NCBI GenBank assembly: GCA_963790435.1
Contig: CAWBOI010000001.1
Coordinates: forward strand, 992,001-1,056,000
Direction: 5' to 3'
Source: Ilyomonas sp963790435
GTDB lineage: Bacteria > Bacteroidota > Bacteroidia > Chitinophagales > Chitinophagaceae
Length of the DNA stretch: 64,000 bases
The translations under genes and the position numbers were made by a program. The notes under the pieces are model-generated. The model saw only the letters and a list, made by a program, of their open reading frames with translations, was not told the DNA's origin and did not search any database. Positions 19,551 through 28,968 of this stretch are shown here, piece after piece; position 1 is the stretch's first letter, and each line of letters starts with the position of its first letter.

Positions 19551-20568
19551 TCATTTTTTGTTTCTATACTTTGCTGTTGATTTTGCTTTTGCAGCAGAAC
19601 CAAGTTTGTTTTTACTCATATTATTGTTAATAATTGCAATACTATCTATAGGCACTTTTATTACTTGTTGAATAGCTGTATCGGGCAGTGCTTTTTGCGC
19701 TATATCCACTTCATGAAAAAACAAAGAAGAATCTTTTAAGATATCAACGCCCGAACGCATAGCAGTTACGATTCGCTGCGCTAAAACCGAATCCACATAA
19801 GGCTTTGGTGCACCTCGCCGCGTAGCTACCACCTGGTTGGCAAACGACACGTTGATGATTTCATACTTTTCAAAACCGCTCTTTGCCCACACTTGTTTAT
19901 AAAAAGCGGAAAGCTTGCTAAACTTCGATTCTAAACTATCGGCATTTCCAAAAATGATGGTTTGATTTCCTACCACCGGAATTAATATTGAATGTGCTTT
20001 GCGGCGTAATTACAACCTGCGAAATCATTGCATTCCAAAACGAATCCTGCTGAATAAATACAGCTATATTTTTTACATCGTTCAATAACAAACTATCGGG
20101 TTTTGACAAATGCTTTTTATCAGACGTAAAAGAGGTAAATACAGGTACATGTGCTGTATAATCAGAACTTAATGGCAATCTTTTCCCCACACTATCAATA
20201 TAAAAGGAAAAGCCATTTAGGGTAATAATTCTTGCTATCGGTTCGCGCTCTTTTATTTTTACCTGCAGAACACTGTTGTTATCAAAATACAGTTCTGCAT
20301 TCTGAATCCATGCGTTTGTTTTTACCGTATTTTCAAGTGTTCGCAATTCAATATCACTTCTTCGTTTACCAATAGCAACACCATTGTTTTGTAGTATTGT
20401 TACAATGTCTTTTTCATCAACAAAAGGATGTCCTTCGTTATCTTCAATCTCAACTTTTATATCGCTGCAAACGGATTGCTTTTTTTGTTGAACAGCCGCC
20501 ACCAGTAAGCCAGCCACTGCAACGGCAAGTAGCCACCATAATGATGTTATGATGCGTTGCTTTAGCAT
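19551..20568 (-). CDS. ftsQ: Cell division protein FtsQ, interrupted by a frameshift
   Basis: Two frames form one protein of about 338 residues. The first (20568 to about 19985) has a short cytoplasmic tail, a membrane helix at about 9-27 (LWWLLAVAVAGLLVAAV) and a POTRA-like domain. The second (about 19985 to 19551) supplies the rest of the beta domain from IPVVGNQTIIFGNADSL. Removing one base in TTCAATATTAATTCC (19981-19990) gives FNLIPVVGNQ, the expected Bacteroidota FtsQ sequence. The span is 3n+1. FtsQ links early and late divisome proteins in the periplasm and is normally essential, so the break is more likely a sequence error. It lies between murC and ftsA, as expected. Confidence 0.85.
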
Positions 20569-20569
20569 G

Positions 20570-21955
20570 TTACAACAATCTTTCTTTTACCTTATTTACC
20601 AGTGCATCAATATCGCCTGCGCCGCACATTGCCAGCAGTTTCGGCTGTTCCTGCGCAATCACTTGCAGCGCCACTTCTTTTGATAAAAGCCTTTTGTTTT
20701 TAAGCCTTATTTCGTGGAAGATTAATTCGCTTGTTACGCCAGGCATTGGCAGTTCTCTTGCCGGATAAATGGGCAAAAGGATCACTTCATCAGCCAGACT
20801 TAACACAGCGCCAAACTCTTTATACAAATCTTTTGTACGACTGAACAAATGCGGTTGAAACATAACGGTTAAATGTTCTTTGTACAAGCTGCGCACACCA
20901 GTGATTAATGCCCGCAACTCTTCGGGATGATGTGCATAATCATCAATCAAAATGTGCTTTTCATTTGTAATGATGTATTCAAATCTTCGCCTTACACCTT
21001 TGAAGTTAGCAATGGCAGCTTTTATTTTCTCATCATTAATATCCAGATGCTTTGCAATGGTAATGGCAACAATGCTGTTTTCGATATTGTGCAATCCGCC
21101 CATGTGCAGCACTATATTGGTTACTGTCCAGTTTTTGCTAACTACGTCATAACGATAAGAGCCATTTTCTACTTTGACATTGGCTGTAAAAACATCTGCG
21201 TCTTTATTGTCAAAACTGTAAGTGAGATGTTTGTTTGCCTTCAGTTCATCGCTTCGGTGCAAGCCATATTTGGTCAATAATAAACCATCCGGTTTGAGTT
21301 GCTTTGTAAATTGAATAAAAGCGTTTTCAACTTCTTCAGGCGTGCCATAAATATCAAGATGGTCGGGGTCCATTGCAGTTACTACAGCTACATCAGGAAC
21401 GAGCTTTAGAAATGAACGGTCATATTCATCGGCTTCCACCACAACAACATTATTTTCGCTGCTCCAGAAGTTGGTGTTGTAATTGGCTGCAATGCCACCC
21501 AGGAAAGCGTTTGCGCCATATCCGCTGTCGCGGAGAAGGTGCGCCGTCATCGTTGTGATGGTTGTTTTTCCATGTGTTCCGGCAATACAAATATTAAATG
21601 AGTTTTGTGTAATCCATTGCAACACATCGCTGCGCTTTACAACGGTGTAATTGTTTTTTTTATAAAACAAAAATTCTTTATGATCTTTCGGAATTGCAGG
21701 CGTATAAACCACTACATCCACATCTTTTGGAATGAGGTCAATGTTGTCTTCAAAATGAATCGAAATACCAGATTGAATTAACTCATCGGTAAGAGGTGTT
21801 GGCGTTCTGTCGTAGCCGCTTACATTGGCACCTTTGCTTTTAAAATAACGAGCCAGCGCACTCATACCAATGCCACCGATGCCGATGAAGTAAACAGAAT
21901 TTATTTTTACATCGGCCGAAAGCAAAGGTGATGATAGTTGAGTGTTTTGATCCAT
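20570..21955 (-). CDS. murC: UDP-N-acetylmuramate--L-alanine ligase MurC
   Basis: A 461-residue cytoplasmic ligase that adds L-Ala to UDP-MurNAc, the first step of the stem peptide. It shows the N-terminal nucleotide-binding motif GIGGIGMSALARYFKSKG, the ATP-binding P-loop AGTHGKTTITTM, the central-domain motif VVVEADEYDRSFL and the C-terminal DDYAHHPEEL. Length and domain order are normal. The ftsQ start is one base beyond its stop and murG lies 12 bp upstream, so it is translated within the operon. Confidence 0.96.
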   Translation of the reverse strand: MDQNTQLSSPLLSADVKINSVYFIGIGGIGMSALARYFKSKGANVSGYDRTPTPLTDELIQSGISIHFEDNIDLIPKDVDVVVYTPAIPKDHKEFLFYKKNNYTVVKRSDVLQWITQNSFNICIAGTHGKTTITTMTAHLLRDSGYGANAFLGGIAANYNTNFWSSENNVVVVEADEYDRSFLKLVPDVAVVTAMDPDHLDIYGTPEEVENAFIQFTKQLKPDGLLLTKYGLHRSDELKANKHLTYSFDNKDADVFTANVKVENGSYRYDVVSKNWTVTNIVLHMGGLHNIENSIVAITIAKHLDINDEKIKAAIANFKGVRRRFEYIITNEKHILIDDYAHHPEELRALITGVRSLYKEHLTVMFQPHLFSRTKDLYKEFGAVLSLADEVILLPIYPARELPMPGVTSELIFHEIRLKNKRLLSKEVALQVIAQEQPKLLAMCGAGDIDALVNKVKERLL

Positions 21956-21967
21956 AAAGAAGAACGA

Positions 21968-23086
21968 TTATAAAGATTGTAAAATTTGTTCGGCAATGAT
22001 TTCATCTGCATTTGTAACGGCAAGTTTTGCAATATTGGTTTCCAATTTTTGTTGTTTGTTTTCATCAAATAAAAGATTGGTAACCGTACTGAACAATTTG
22101 CCTCCTGCTTCGTTGTCTTTTACCAGTAAAGCTGCGTTTTTATCAACCAGGTATTTTGCATTTTCGGTTTGATGATCTTCGGCAGCATGAGGAAACGGAA
22201 CAAACACGACTGCTTTTTTTGCAGCGCACAATTCGGCTACCGACATTGCGCCGGAACGTGAAATCACAACATCTGCCGCAGCATACGCTTTATCCATGTC
22301 TTGTATAAAATCGTTCACCCACACAAATGATTTTCCACTACCTCGCTGTATGTAAGTATTGGCGGTTGCTTTGCCGGTTTGCCAAATCAGTTGGGCGTTT
22401 AATGACGCCAGTTCTGATACATGATACGCAAGCACTTCATTAATGCTTTTTGCACCTAAACTTCCCCCAATGGCAAGGATGGTTTTCTTGCCATTTTCCA
22501 ACCCAAAAAATGCCAATGCCTCTTGTTGAGAAATAGTAATGTGAGAAATAGATTTCCGAATCGGATTGCCTGTTACAACAATCTTTTCAGCAGGAAAGAA
22601 TTTATCCATTCCAGTAGAAGCCACGAAAATTTTAGTTGCCCGTTTACCCAATAAAATATTGCTCTTACCTGCAAACGAATTGCTCTCGTGAATGAAAGTA
22701 GGGATGTTTTGTTTTTGCGCATATTTCAACACCGGATATGAGGAATAACCGCCCACGCCTATCACCGCATCCGGCTTGTATGTTTTAATAATGTTGCTTA
22801 CCTGAAAAAAGCTTTTTATAAGCTTAAAAGGGAGCGTAAGGTTTTTAAAAAAAGAGCTTCTGTTGAAGCCGGCAATGTCAATGCCTTTAATACTATAACC
22901 TGCCTGTGGCACCTTTTCCATCTCCATTTTTCCTTTTGCCCCTATAAATAGAAATTGTGCGGAAGGTTGCAACTTTTTAATTGCATTGGCAATGGCAATG
23001 GCAGGAAAAATATGTCCTCCTGTACCACCACCGGCAATGATAAAACGCCCCCCCGCCCCTAAAGGGGAGCTATGAGCGAGCATCAT
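21968..23086 (-). CDS. murG: UDP-GlcNAc transferase MurG
   Basis: A GT28 glycosyltransferase of about 372 residues that makes lipid II from lipid I on the inner face of the membrane. Visible are the N-terminal GGGTGGHIFPAIAIA loop, GVGGYSSYPVL, HESNSFAG, and the C-terminal donor-binding region ISRSGAMSVAEL with FVPFPHAAEDHQ. The usual family start is only a few residues before RFIIAGGGTGG. Here the first ~13 residues (MMLAHSSPLGAGG) are encoded by a CCCCTAAAGGGG-type intergenic repeat, so the start at 23086 is either supplied by that repeat or uncertain. Confidence 0.94.
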   Translation of the reverse strand: MMLAHSSPLGAGGRFIIAGGGTGGHIFPAIAIANAIKKLQPSAQFLFIGAKGKMEMEKVPQAGYSIKGIDIAGFNRSSFFKNLTLPFKLIKSFFQVSNIIKTYKPDAVIGVGGYSSYPVLKYAQKQNIPTFIHESNSFAGKSNILLGKRATKIFVASTGMDKFFPAEKIVVTGNPIRKSISHITISQQEALAFFGLENGKKTILAIGGSLGAKSINEVLAYHVSELASLNAQLIWQTGKATANTYIQRGSGKSFVWVNDFIQDMDKAYAAADVVISRSGAMSVAELCAAKKAVVFVPFPHAAEDHQTENAKYLVDKNAALLVKDNEAGGKLFSTVTNLLFDENKQQKLETNIAKLAVTNADEIIAEQILQSL

Positions 23087-23172
23087 TATTTGTTACTTCT
23101 TTCATTTTAAAATTATAATCAAAACCAAATTTACTTACGCAGCTAAAGGTTCCCCTTTAGGGGCGGAGGGGC
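23046..23172. repeat. Inverted pair of CCCCTAAAGGGG repeats spanning the ftsW-murG junction
   Basis: GCCCCTAAAGGGGAGCT at about 23055-23071 and AGGTTCCCCTTTAGGGGCGG at about 23147-23166 are inverted copies about 90 bp apart. The left copy encodes the first residues of MurG; the right copy encodes the last residues of FtsW (KPLRP). This type of repeat is widespread between genes in Bacteroidota. Confidence 0.65.
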
Positions 23173-24407
23173 TTTGTCTTCCCTTCCAGTTGTTCAACAT
23201 TTGTTGCTACGCTTAGTATAATTCCAATGGCTGCACATGTAAATAAAAATGAGCTTCCTCCCATACTTACCAAGGGTAAAGTAACACCGGTAACCGGCGT
23301 AAGATTTACATTCACGGCCATATTTGCGAGAGCTTGTATCACCATGCTGAAACTCAAACCCAGTGCGAGAAAGGCGCCAAATGCATACGGGCATCTTTTA
23401 AAAATATTGATACATCGGAACAAAAAAATCATGTAAATAAAAATGATAAACGCGCCACCTAATAAGCCGTATTCTTCTATTATAATTGAGTAAATAAAAT
23501 CGTTGTAAGCCTGTGGCAAAAAGTTACGTTGCCGGCTTTTGCCCGGTCCCAATCCGTACAACACGCTGCCGTTGGCAATGGCAATGTTTGCCTGCTGAAC
23601 CTGGTAAGGTACTGCATCATCTTTAGCATATATAAAATCCTGCACACGACTTACCCAGGTTCCAAATCGTCCCATTGAAGTAAGCGTTTCCGATACTTTG
23701 TTTTTGTGCAATTCTTTTACGCCATCATTTGTTTTGCCAGTATATGTGCTTACCGCAATGGAAACAATTAAAGCAACAGGTAGAAGAGCAAGCCCCATCA
23801 CCAACAACAAATGTTTGATGTGAACCCTGCCAATGAATAATAAGATTAACGAAGTAGCGCCAGTTAACAAAGCGTTGGAAAGGTTAGCAGGCATGATTAA
23901 AATACAGGTCAATGCGATGGGAACAATTAATGGAATAAAGCCCCGCTTAAAGTCTTTAATCACTTCCTGCTTGCGGCTTAACTGTCTTGATAAATACATG
24001 AAGAGAGCCACTTTTGCAAAGTCGCTCGTTTGAAACGTCATGTGAATCACGGGCAATTTTATCCATCGGCTGCCTTCGTTAATTTGTGCGCCGAAGAATA
24101 AAGTATAAATTAGTAGAGGAATGGAAATGAGGTACAATATCAACGCAACGCGGGAAAAGATGGTATAGTTGATGCGGTGCAAAAAATAAATGATGAGCAA
24201 GCCGATAACAATGAAGGAAAGCTGTTTAAACAAATACACTTCTGTATTGCCTTTGTACATTTTATAAGCCAGCGAGCCGGTAGCGCTATACACCACCAGC
24301 ACCGATGCCAGCGCCAGCAACAGCACACAGCTCCAGATGTATTTATCACCTTTCGCCTTGCTGCTTAAATGGCGAAACGGCTGTTGTAAACTGAGTAAAT
24401 CTGCCAT
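23157..24407 (-). CDS. ftsW: Lipid II polymerase FtsW
   Basis: A SEDS-family membrane glycosyltransferase of about 416 residues. The chain is strongly hydrophobic, with about ten predicted helices. It carries the SEDS features VYSATGS in the first helix, the catalytic-loop region (TFQTSDFAKVALFMYLSRQL) and the C-terminal signatures IIEEYGLLG and GVTLPLVSMGGSS. It polymerises septal glycan together with FtsI, encoded upstream in the same cluster. The ATG at 24407 is preferred; the frame opens with a TTG two codons earlier. The last codons come from a dispersed repeat. Confidence 0.95.
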   Translation of the reverse strand: MADLLSLQQPFRHLSSKAKGDKYIWSCVLLLALASVLVVYSATGSLAYKMYKGNTEVYLFKQLSFIVIGLLIIYFLHRINYTIFSRVALILYLISIPLLIYTLFFGAQINEGSRWIKLPVIHMTFQTSDFAKVALFMYLSRQLSRKQEVIKDFKRGFIPLIVPIALTCILIMPANLSNALLTGATSLILLFIGRVHIKHLLLVMGLALLPVALIVSIAVSTYTGKTNDGVKELHKNKVSETLTSMGRFGTWVSRVQDFIYAKDDAVPYQVQQANIAIANGSVLYGLGPGKSRQRNFLPQAYNDFIYSIIIEEYGLLGGAFIIFIYMIFLFRCINIFKRCPYAFGAFLALGLSFSMVIQALANMAVNVNLTPVTGVTLPLVSMGGSSFLFTCAAIGIILSVATNVEQLEGKTKPLRP

Positions 24408-24420
24408 AAACAAAAACGGC

Positions 24421-25810
24421 TTACAAAGCCTTCACAGCCTCTTTAAATTGCTTACCACGATCTTCATAATTCTTAAACAAATCGAACGAAGCGCAGGCCG
24501 GACTTAACAAAACCACATCGCCTTTATCGGCTGCTTCAAACGACTGCTTCACTGCATCAACTGCCGATGCCGTATCTATCACACGAACGATTTTATCAAA
24601 CGCTTCATGTATTTTTTTATTATCAACGCCAAGACAAACAATCGCTTTTACTTTTTCACGAACCAACTCTTCAATGGCTGAATAATCGTTGCCTTTATCA
24701 ACACCGCCCAGTATTAAAATGGTTGGCTTCATCATGCTTTCCAGCGCAAACCAGGTGCTGTTCACATTGGTAGCTTTGCTATCATTGATAAACTCAACGC
24801 CACGCACAACGGCAACCGGCTCCATACGGTGCTCCAGCGTTTCAAAGCTTTCCACAGCTTCACGGATTTTCTCTTTCCGAATGTCCATTGTAAGTGCTGC
24901 AATGCCCGCTGCCATTGTGTTTGACTGGTTGTGTTTGCCTTTTGCAGCAAAGTTGTAAATGTTCATGCTAACTCTTTCATCGTTGGCTTTCATTGTAATC
25001 TGATCGCCTTTAAGGAAGGCTCCTTTTTTTGGTTCTTGTTTCATAGAAAATGGCAATAATTTACTGGTGATTAAAATGCTTTCTAATTTTTTAATAATTA
25101 CTTCATCGTCCATATTGTAGATGAAGTAATCGTCAGGAGTTTGTTTATTGATGATTTTAAATTTGCTGCTGATGTAATTATCGAAATTGTAATTGTATCT
25201 GTCTAAATGATCTTCGGTAATGTTTAATAAGATGGCAATATGCGCCCTGAAATCAACAATGTCATCCAATTGAAACGATGAAATTTCAGCGATGTACAAT
25301 GGCTTTGGATCTTCTGCCACTTGTTTGGCAAAAGAGTAACCAATGTTGCCAACAATAGCGCAATCCAAACCCGCCGTTTTGCAAATGTGATACAGCATGG
25401 AAGTGGTGGTGCTCTTTCCATTGCTGCCAGTGATGGCAACAATTTTACTTTCGCCTGTAAAACGAAAAGCAAGTTCTATCTCGCTGATTACCGGAATGCC
25501 GCTGCTTCTTATCTTCTTTACCATTTCATTCTTTTCAGGAATGCCCGGGCTTTTCACTACTTCATCAACACCTAAAATTTTTTCTTCCGAATGCTTGTTT
25601 TCTTCCCATTCAATTCCGTTATCAGTAAGCTCTTGTTTGTAGGCCTCTTTTATTGTTCCGGCATCACTCACAAACACTTCGTATCCGTTCTTCTTAGCCA
25701 GCAAAGCAGCACCCACGCCGCTTTCACCTGCGCCTAAAATAGCTACCGACCAAATAGGCTTGATCGGTAAGCAGAGGTTGCGTTTCGTTGTCTGTTTTGT
25801 TTTTGTTCAT
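24421..25810 (-). CDS. murD: UDP-N-acetylmuramoylalanine--D-glutamate ligase MurD, interrupted near its start
   Basis: The main frame, with the P-loop GSNGKSTTTSM and GGVDKGNDYS, covers 430 residues but opens only at an internal GTG within the family's glycine loop (GESGVGAALLAKK). The residues VAILGAGESG lie just upstream in the same frame without an ATG. The nearest ATG, at 25810, is in another frame (MNKNKTDNETQPLLTDQAYL). Removing one base at about 25742-25752 gives LVVAILGAGESGVG and a 462-residue MurD; the span is 3n+1. MurD adds D-Glu to the stem peptide and is essential, so a sequence error is likely. The proposed ATG lies in a recurrent intergenic motif, so the true start is uncertain. 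Confidence 0.85.
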
Positions 25811-25823
25811 ATTTTTTGTTTAT

Positions 25824-25978
25824 AGAACACGGATAACAGGGACTGCGTGCACGGATGTTATAGATTAAATATTATGGTAAAAACAAACTTCATTCTTCAT
25901 CAATCTCCACAAATCCCATTCATCCCGGTTCAGACGATTTTGTTTATCAGTGCAGCAATTCCGTGTCATCCGTGTTCT
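25824..25978. repeat. Dispersed element with AGAACACGGA inverted ends, copy B
   Basis: The left end AGAACACGGATAACAGGGAC is mirrored at the right (CCGTGTCATCCGTGTTCT). The interior carries CATTCATCCCGGTTCAGACGA, the reverse complement of the TCGTCTGAA..GGGATG core of copy A (13281-13466). It ends 2 bp before the mraY stop codon, just as copy A ends 1-2 bp before another stop. Confidence 0.7.
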
Positions 25979-25980
25979 AT

Positions 25981-27288
25981 TTATCTTATTTTTAATGTTA
26001 CTATCGAAAGCAACACACATAAAATAGTTACAATCCAAAAACGCACGGCGATCTTACTTTCATGAAATCCTTTCTTTTGATAATGATGATGCAAAGGACT
26101 CATTAAAAAGATGCGTTTGCCTTCGCCATACTTTTTTTTGGTGTATTTAAAATAACTTACCTGCAATACCACGCTCAGGTTTTCAACCAGGAACACACCA
26201 CAGAAAATAGGTATCAGCAATTCTTTTCTAACAATCACAGCAAGTGATGCAATGATGCCGCCCAATGCGAGGCTTCCTGTATCGCCCATAAACACTTGGG
26301 CAGGAAACGCATTGTACCACAAAAAGCCAACACAAGCACCTACCAGCGCACCCACAAAAATGGAAAGCTCGGCAAGGTTGGGTATGTACATAATGTTGAG
26401 ATAATCGGCCACTAAATAGTTGCCGCTCACATATACAAATACGCCCAAACCCGCACCAATAATGGCACTCACGCCTGCTGCCAAACCGTCTAAGCCATCG
26501 GTTAAGTTAGCTCCGTTTGATACAGCAGTGATAATAAACGTGATGATTAAGATGTAAGGAATCCAGGTAAATTTCTCTGCGCCGGGCCCTATCCAGCTTA
26601 TCAGTTTGCTGTAATTAAATTCGTGGGTTTTTACAAACGGAATAGTAGTAATGGGTGTTTTTACTCTTGCAAAACGCGTTTCTTTCCCATCACGTACTCT
26701 GGTAACTTCATTCAAAGTTCTCTCGCCTTCATGCACGCCTTTTTCAACACCATTTATCGTAATGATTTCTCTTTCCACCACAACCGCGCTGCTGAAATAC
26801 AGCGTTACGCCAATGATAATTCCCAGCCCGACTTGTCCAATGATTTTTGTTACGCCAGCCAGTCCATCTTTATCTTTCTTTTGATACTTTTCGCCTTTTT
26901 GCTGGGCTGTTCTTCTTGCTTTTAATTTAAAATAATCATCCAAAAAACCAATCATTCCAAGCCATATCGTACACAAAATCATCAGGCGGATATACACTTT
27001 GTCAAGGTCGGCGAACAGCAACGTAGGTATCAGCACCGAAAGCAAAATGATAATGCCACCCATGGTTGGTGTGCCTTTTTTTTGTTGCTCACCTGCCAAG
27101 CCAAGATCGCGAACTGTTTCACCAATTTGATTGCGTTTTAAAAGATTGATCAACCGCTTGCCATATAAGGTTGCAATGAGCAAGGATAAAATAACAGCCA
27201 TTACTGCACGGAACGTAATGAACTGAAACAGTCCCGCGCCGCTCAAATGAAATTCTTTTCCCAGCCAGTTGAATAAATAGTATAGCAT
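25981..27288 (-). CDS. mraY: Phospho-N-acetylmuramoyl-pentapeptide transferase MraY
   Basis: A polytopic membrane transferase of 435 residues that makes lipid I from UDP-MurNAc-pentapeptide and undecaprenyl phosphate. Catalytic signatures are present: GTPTMGG, GFLDDYFK (the DDxxK motif), GANLTDGLDGLAAG and MGDTGSLALGG, plus PLHHHYQKKG at the C-terminus. A ~60-residue soluble insertion between helices (around REIITINGVEKGVHEGERT) is the form usual in Bacteroidota. The ATG at 27288 (MLYYLFNWLGKEF) is chosen over a 21-codon upstream extension that reads through low-complexity repeat DNA. Confidence 0.95.
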   Translation of the reverse strand: MLYYLFNWLGKEFHLSGAGLFQFITFRAVMAVILSLLIATLYGKRLINLLKRNQIGETVRDLGLAGEQQKKGTPTMGGIIILLSVLIPTLLFADLDKVYIRLMILCTIWLGMIGFLDDYFKLKARRTAQQKGEKYQKKDKDGLAGVTKIIGQVGLGIIIGVTLYFSSAVVVEREIITINGVEKGVHEGERTLNEVTRVRDGKETRFARVKTPITTIPFVKTHEFNYSKLISWIGPGAEKFTWIPYILIITFIITAVSNGANLTDGLDGLAAGVSAIIGAGLGVFVYVSGNYLVADYLNIMYIPNLAELSIFVGALVGACVGFLWYNAFPAQVFMGDTGSLALGGIIASLAVIVRKELLIPIFCGVFLVENLSVVLQVSYFKYTKKKYGEGKRIFLMSPLHHHYQKKGFHESKIAVRFWIVTILCVLLSIVTLKIR

Positions 27289-27377
27289 CTTTTTATGTAC
27301 GATGTGAGATGTGGGATGTACGATGTGGCTTACACATTCATCTTCACTCACAATTTTTGTTTAGCATCTGTATTATT

Positions 27378-27421
27378 ACTCACCACTCACTATCACCACT
27401 CACTATTCACCACTCACACTC
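27378..27421. repeat. CACCACTCAC-type repeat abutting the murE stop codon
   Basis: Four degenerate copies of TCACCACTCAC/TATTCAC stand in a row and end at the murE stop. They belong to the same family as the repeat between ftsA and ftsZ (17736-17819). Confidence 0.6.
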
Positions 27422-28883
27422 ACTTCTTCATCAATTCAAAACACTCCTTCAACACTGCTTTGTCATCAAAGCTGTGCTTCACGCCTTTACTATCCTGATA
27501 CTTTTCATGGCCTTTTCCCGCGACCAGAATAATGTCTTCTTTGTTGGCCATTTCTACAGCCGTTTCGATTGCCTCTTTCCGGTCAATAATGGTTCGGCTT
27601 TTTCTTTTTGCAGCGCTGTTCAAACCCTGCTTCATATCGTTTATGATTTCTTCGGGATCTTCGCTGCGGGGGTTATCGCTTGTCAAAATCACTTTATCGC
27701 TCAATTCACAAGCTACCTGCCCCATAACTGGACGTTTGGTTTTGTCCCTATCTCCACCGCAGCCCACAACAGTAATCACTTGTTCATACCCTTTGCGCAA
27801 TTTTTTTATGGTAGATAATACATTCTCCAAGGCATCGGGCGTGTGTGCATAATCAACAATGCCAATGATGTTATTGTGACTCACGATATAATCAAATCTG
27901 CCCTCTGCGCCATCCAAAGAGCTTAACACACGAAGCACTTCCTCTTTGTTTTCACCCAAACAAATGGCAGCTCCATACACACATAATAAGTTATACGCAT
28001 TGAACTCGCCAATCAATCGAAAATGCACTTCCTTATCGTTCACCATCATCACCAAACCAGTGAGTGCATTCTCTAAAATCTTGCCTTTGAATTCAGCCAT
28101 GTTTTTAAGGCTGTAATAATATTTATGTGCGGCTGTGTTTTGCAGCATCACAGTACCGCGCTTATCGTCTAAGTTTGAAATCGCAAAGGCAGAAGAAGAG
28201 AGATGATCGAAGAAGGATTTTTTTACGCGGATGTATTCATCAAACGTTTTGTGATAATCCAAATGATCGTGCGTGATGTTGCTGAATAAAGCACCGGTAA
28301 ACTGCAAACCTGTAATGCGATGTTGATGAATGGCATGGCTGCTGCACTCCATAAACACATGCATGCAACCTTCATCCAGCATACGTTTTAATAAAGCATT
28401 CAAACTAACCGCATCGGGCGTTGTGTGCGTGGATGGCAACACTTCGTTACCAATTTGATTTTGCACCGTACTAATCAAGCCGCACTTATAATTCAGCTTT
28501 GAAAACAACTTGAACAAAACCGTTGCAATAGTGGTTTTACCATTGGTCCCGGTAACGCCAACTAACTTTATTTTGGTTGATGGTTCGCCATAAAAATTAT
28601 GAGCGATATAAGCCACTGCTTCGTGCGTGTTGCTTACTTTTAAATACGTGATATTTTCAACCAGCATCAGGGGCATTTCTTCACATACAATGGCCGTTGC
28701 ACCTTTTCCGATAGCTGTATCAATAAACGAATGACCATCACTTACCGCTCCGCGGATGGCAACAAATAAGGAGCCTTTGCCAACTTTGCGTGAATCAATC
28801 TGCACATCTTTTACCTCAATGTTGGTACTGCCATTGATTGCCTGCAAATGCACTTTGTATAATATGTTTTGAAGATTCGCCAT
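27420..28883 (-). CDS. murE: UDP-MurNAc-tripeptide synthetase MurE (meso-diaminopimelate type)
   Basis: A 487-residue cytoplasmic Mur ligase that adds the third stem-peptide residue. The ATP P-loop is GVTGTNGKTTIATV. The C-terminal substrate motif is DNPR (LTSDNPRSEDP), which is diagnostic for meso-diaminopimelate rather than lysine. HTPDALE and GKGHEKYQ are also present. The ATG at 28883 (MANLQNIL) is used; the ten extra upstream codons lie in a repeat. It lies between ftsI and mraY; murF is absent from the cluster, as is common in Bacteroidota. Confidence 0.95.
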   Translation of the reverse strand: MANLQNILYKVHLQAINGSTNIEVKDVQIDSRKVGKGSLFVAIRGAVSDGHSFIDTAIGKGATAIVCEEMPLMLVENITYLKVSNTHEAVAYIAHNFYGEPSTKIKLVGVTGTNGKTTIATVLFKLFSKLNYKCGLISTVQNQIGNEVLPSTHTTPDAVSLNALLKRMLDEGCMHVFMECSSHAIHQHRITGLQFTGALFSNITHDHLDYHKTFDEYIRVKKSFFDHLSSSAFAISNLDDKRGTVMLQNTAAHKYYYSLKNMAEFKGKILENALTGLVMMVNDKEVHFRLIGEFNAYNLLCVYGAAICLGENKEEVLRVLSSLDGAEGRFDYIVSHNNIIGIVDYAHTPDALENVLSTIKKLRKGYEQVITVVGCGGDRDKTKRPVMGQVACELSDKVILTSDNPRSEDPEEIINDMKQGLNSAAKRKSRTIIDRKEAIETAVEMANKEDIILVAGKGHEKYQDSKGVKHSFDDKAVLKECFELMKK

Positions 28884-28888
28884 GTTTA

Positions 28889-28968
28889 TTTTGCCACTAA
28901 GACACGAAGGCACGAAGTGGTTTTGCTTTTATTCATATTTTTTGCGACTTTGTGCCTTCGTGGCAAAA
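28889..28968. repeat. Imperfect hairpin repeat (GTGCCTTCGTGGCAAAA type) between ftsI and murE
   Basis: TTTTGCCACTAAGACACGAAGGCAC on the left is mirrored by GTGCCTTCGTGGCAAAA on the right. A relative, CTTTGCGTCTTCGCGCCTTTGCGG, lies near 10458. The repeat supplies the last codons of ftsI if its 3' frameshift is corrected. Confidence 0.55.

Noticed and set aside
27289..27351. 21-codon N-terminal extension of mraY
   Set aside because: It reads through low-complexity repeat DNA (ATGTACGATGTGAGATG) and MraY begins normally at MLYYLFNWLG (27288).
17736..27421. Possible CRISPR array in the CACCATTCAC repeats
   Set aside because: The repeats are short, degenerate and have no unique spacers of uniform length; no cas genes are present.
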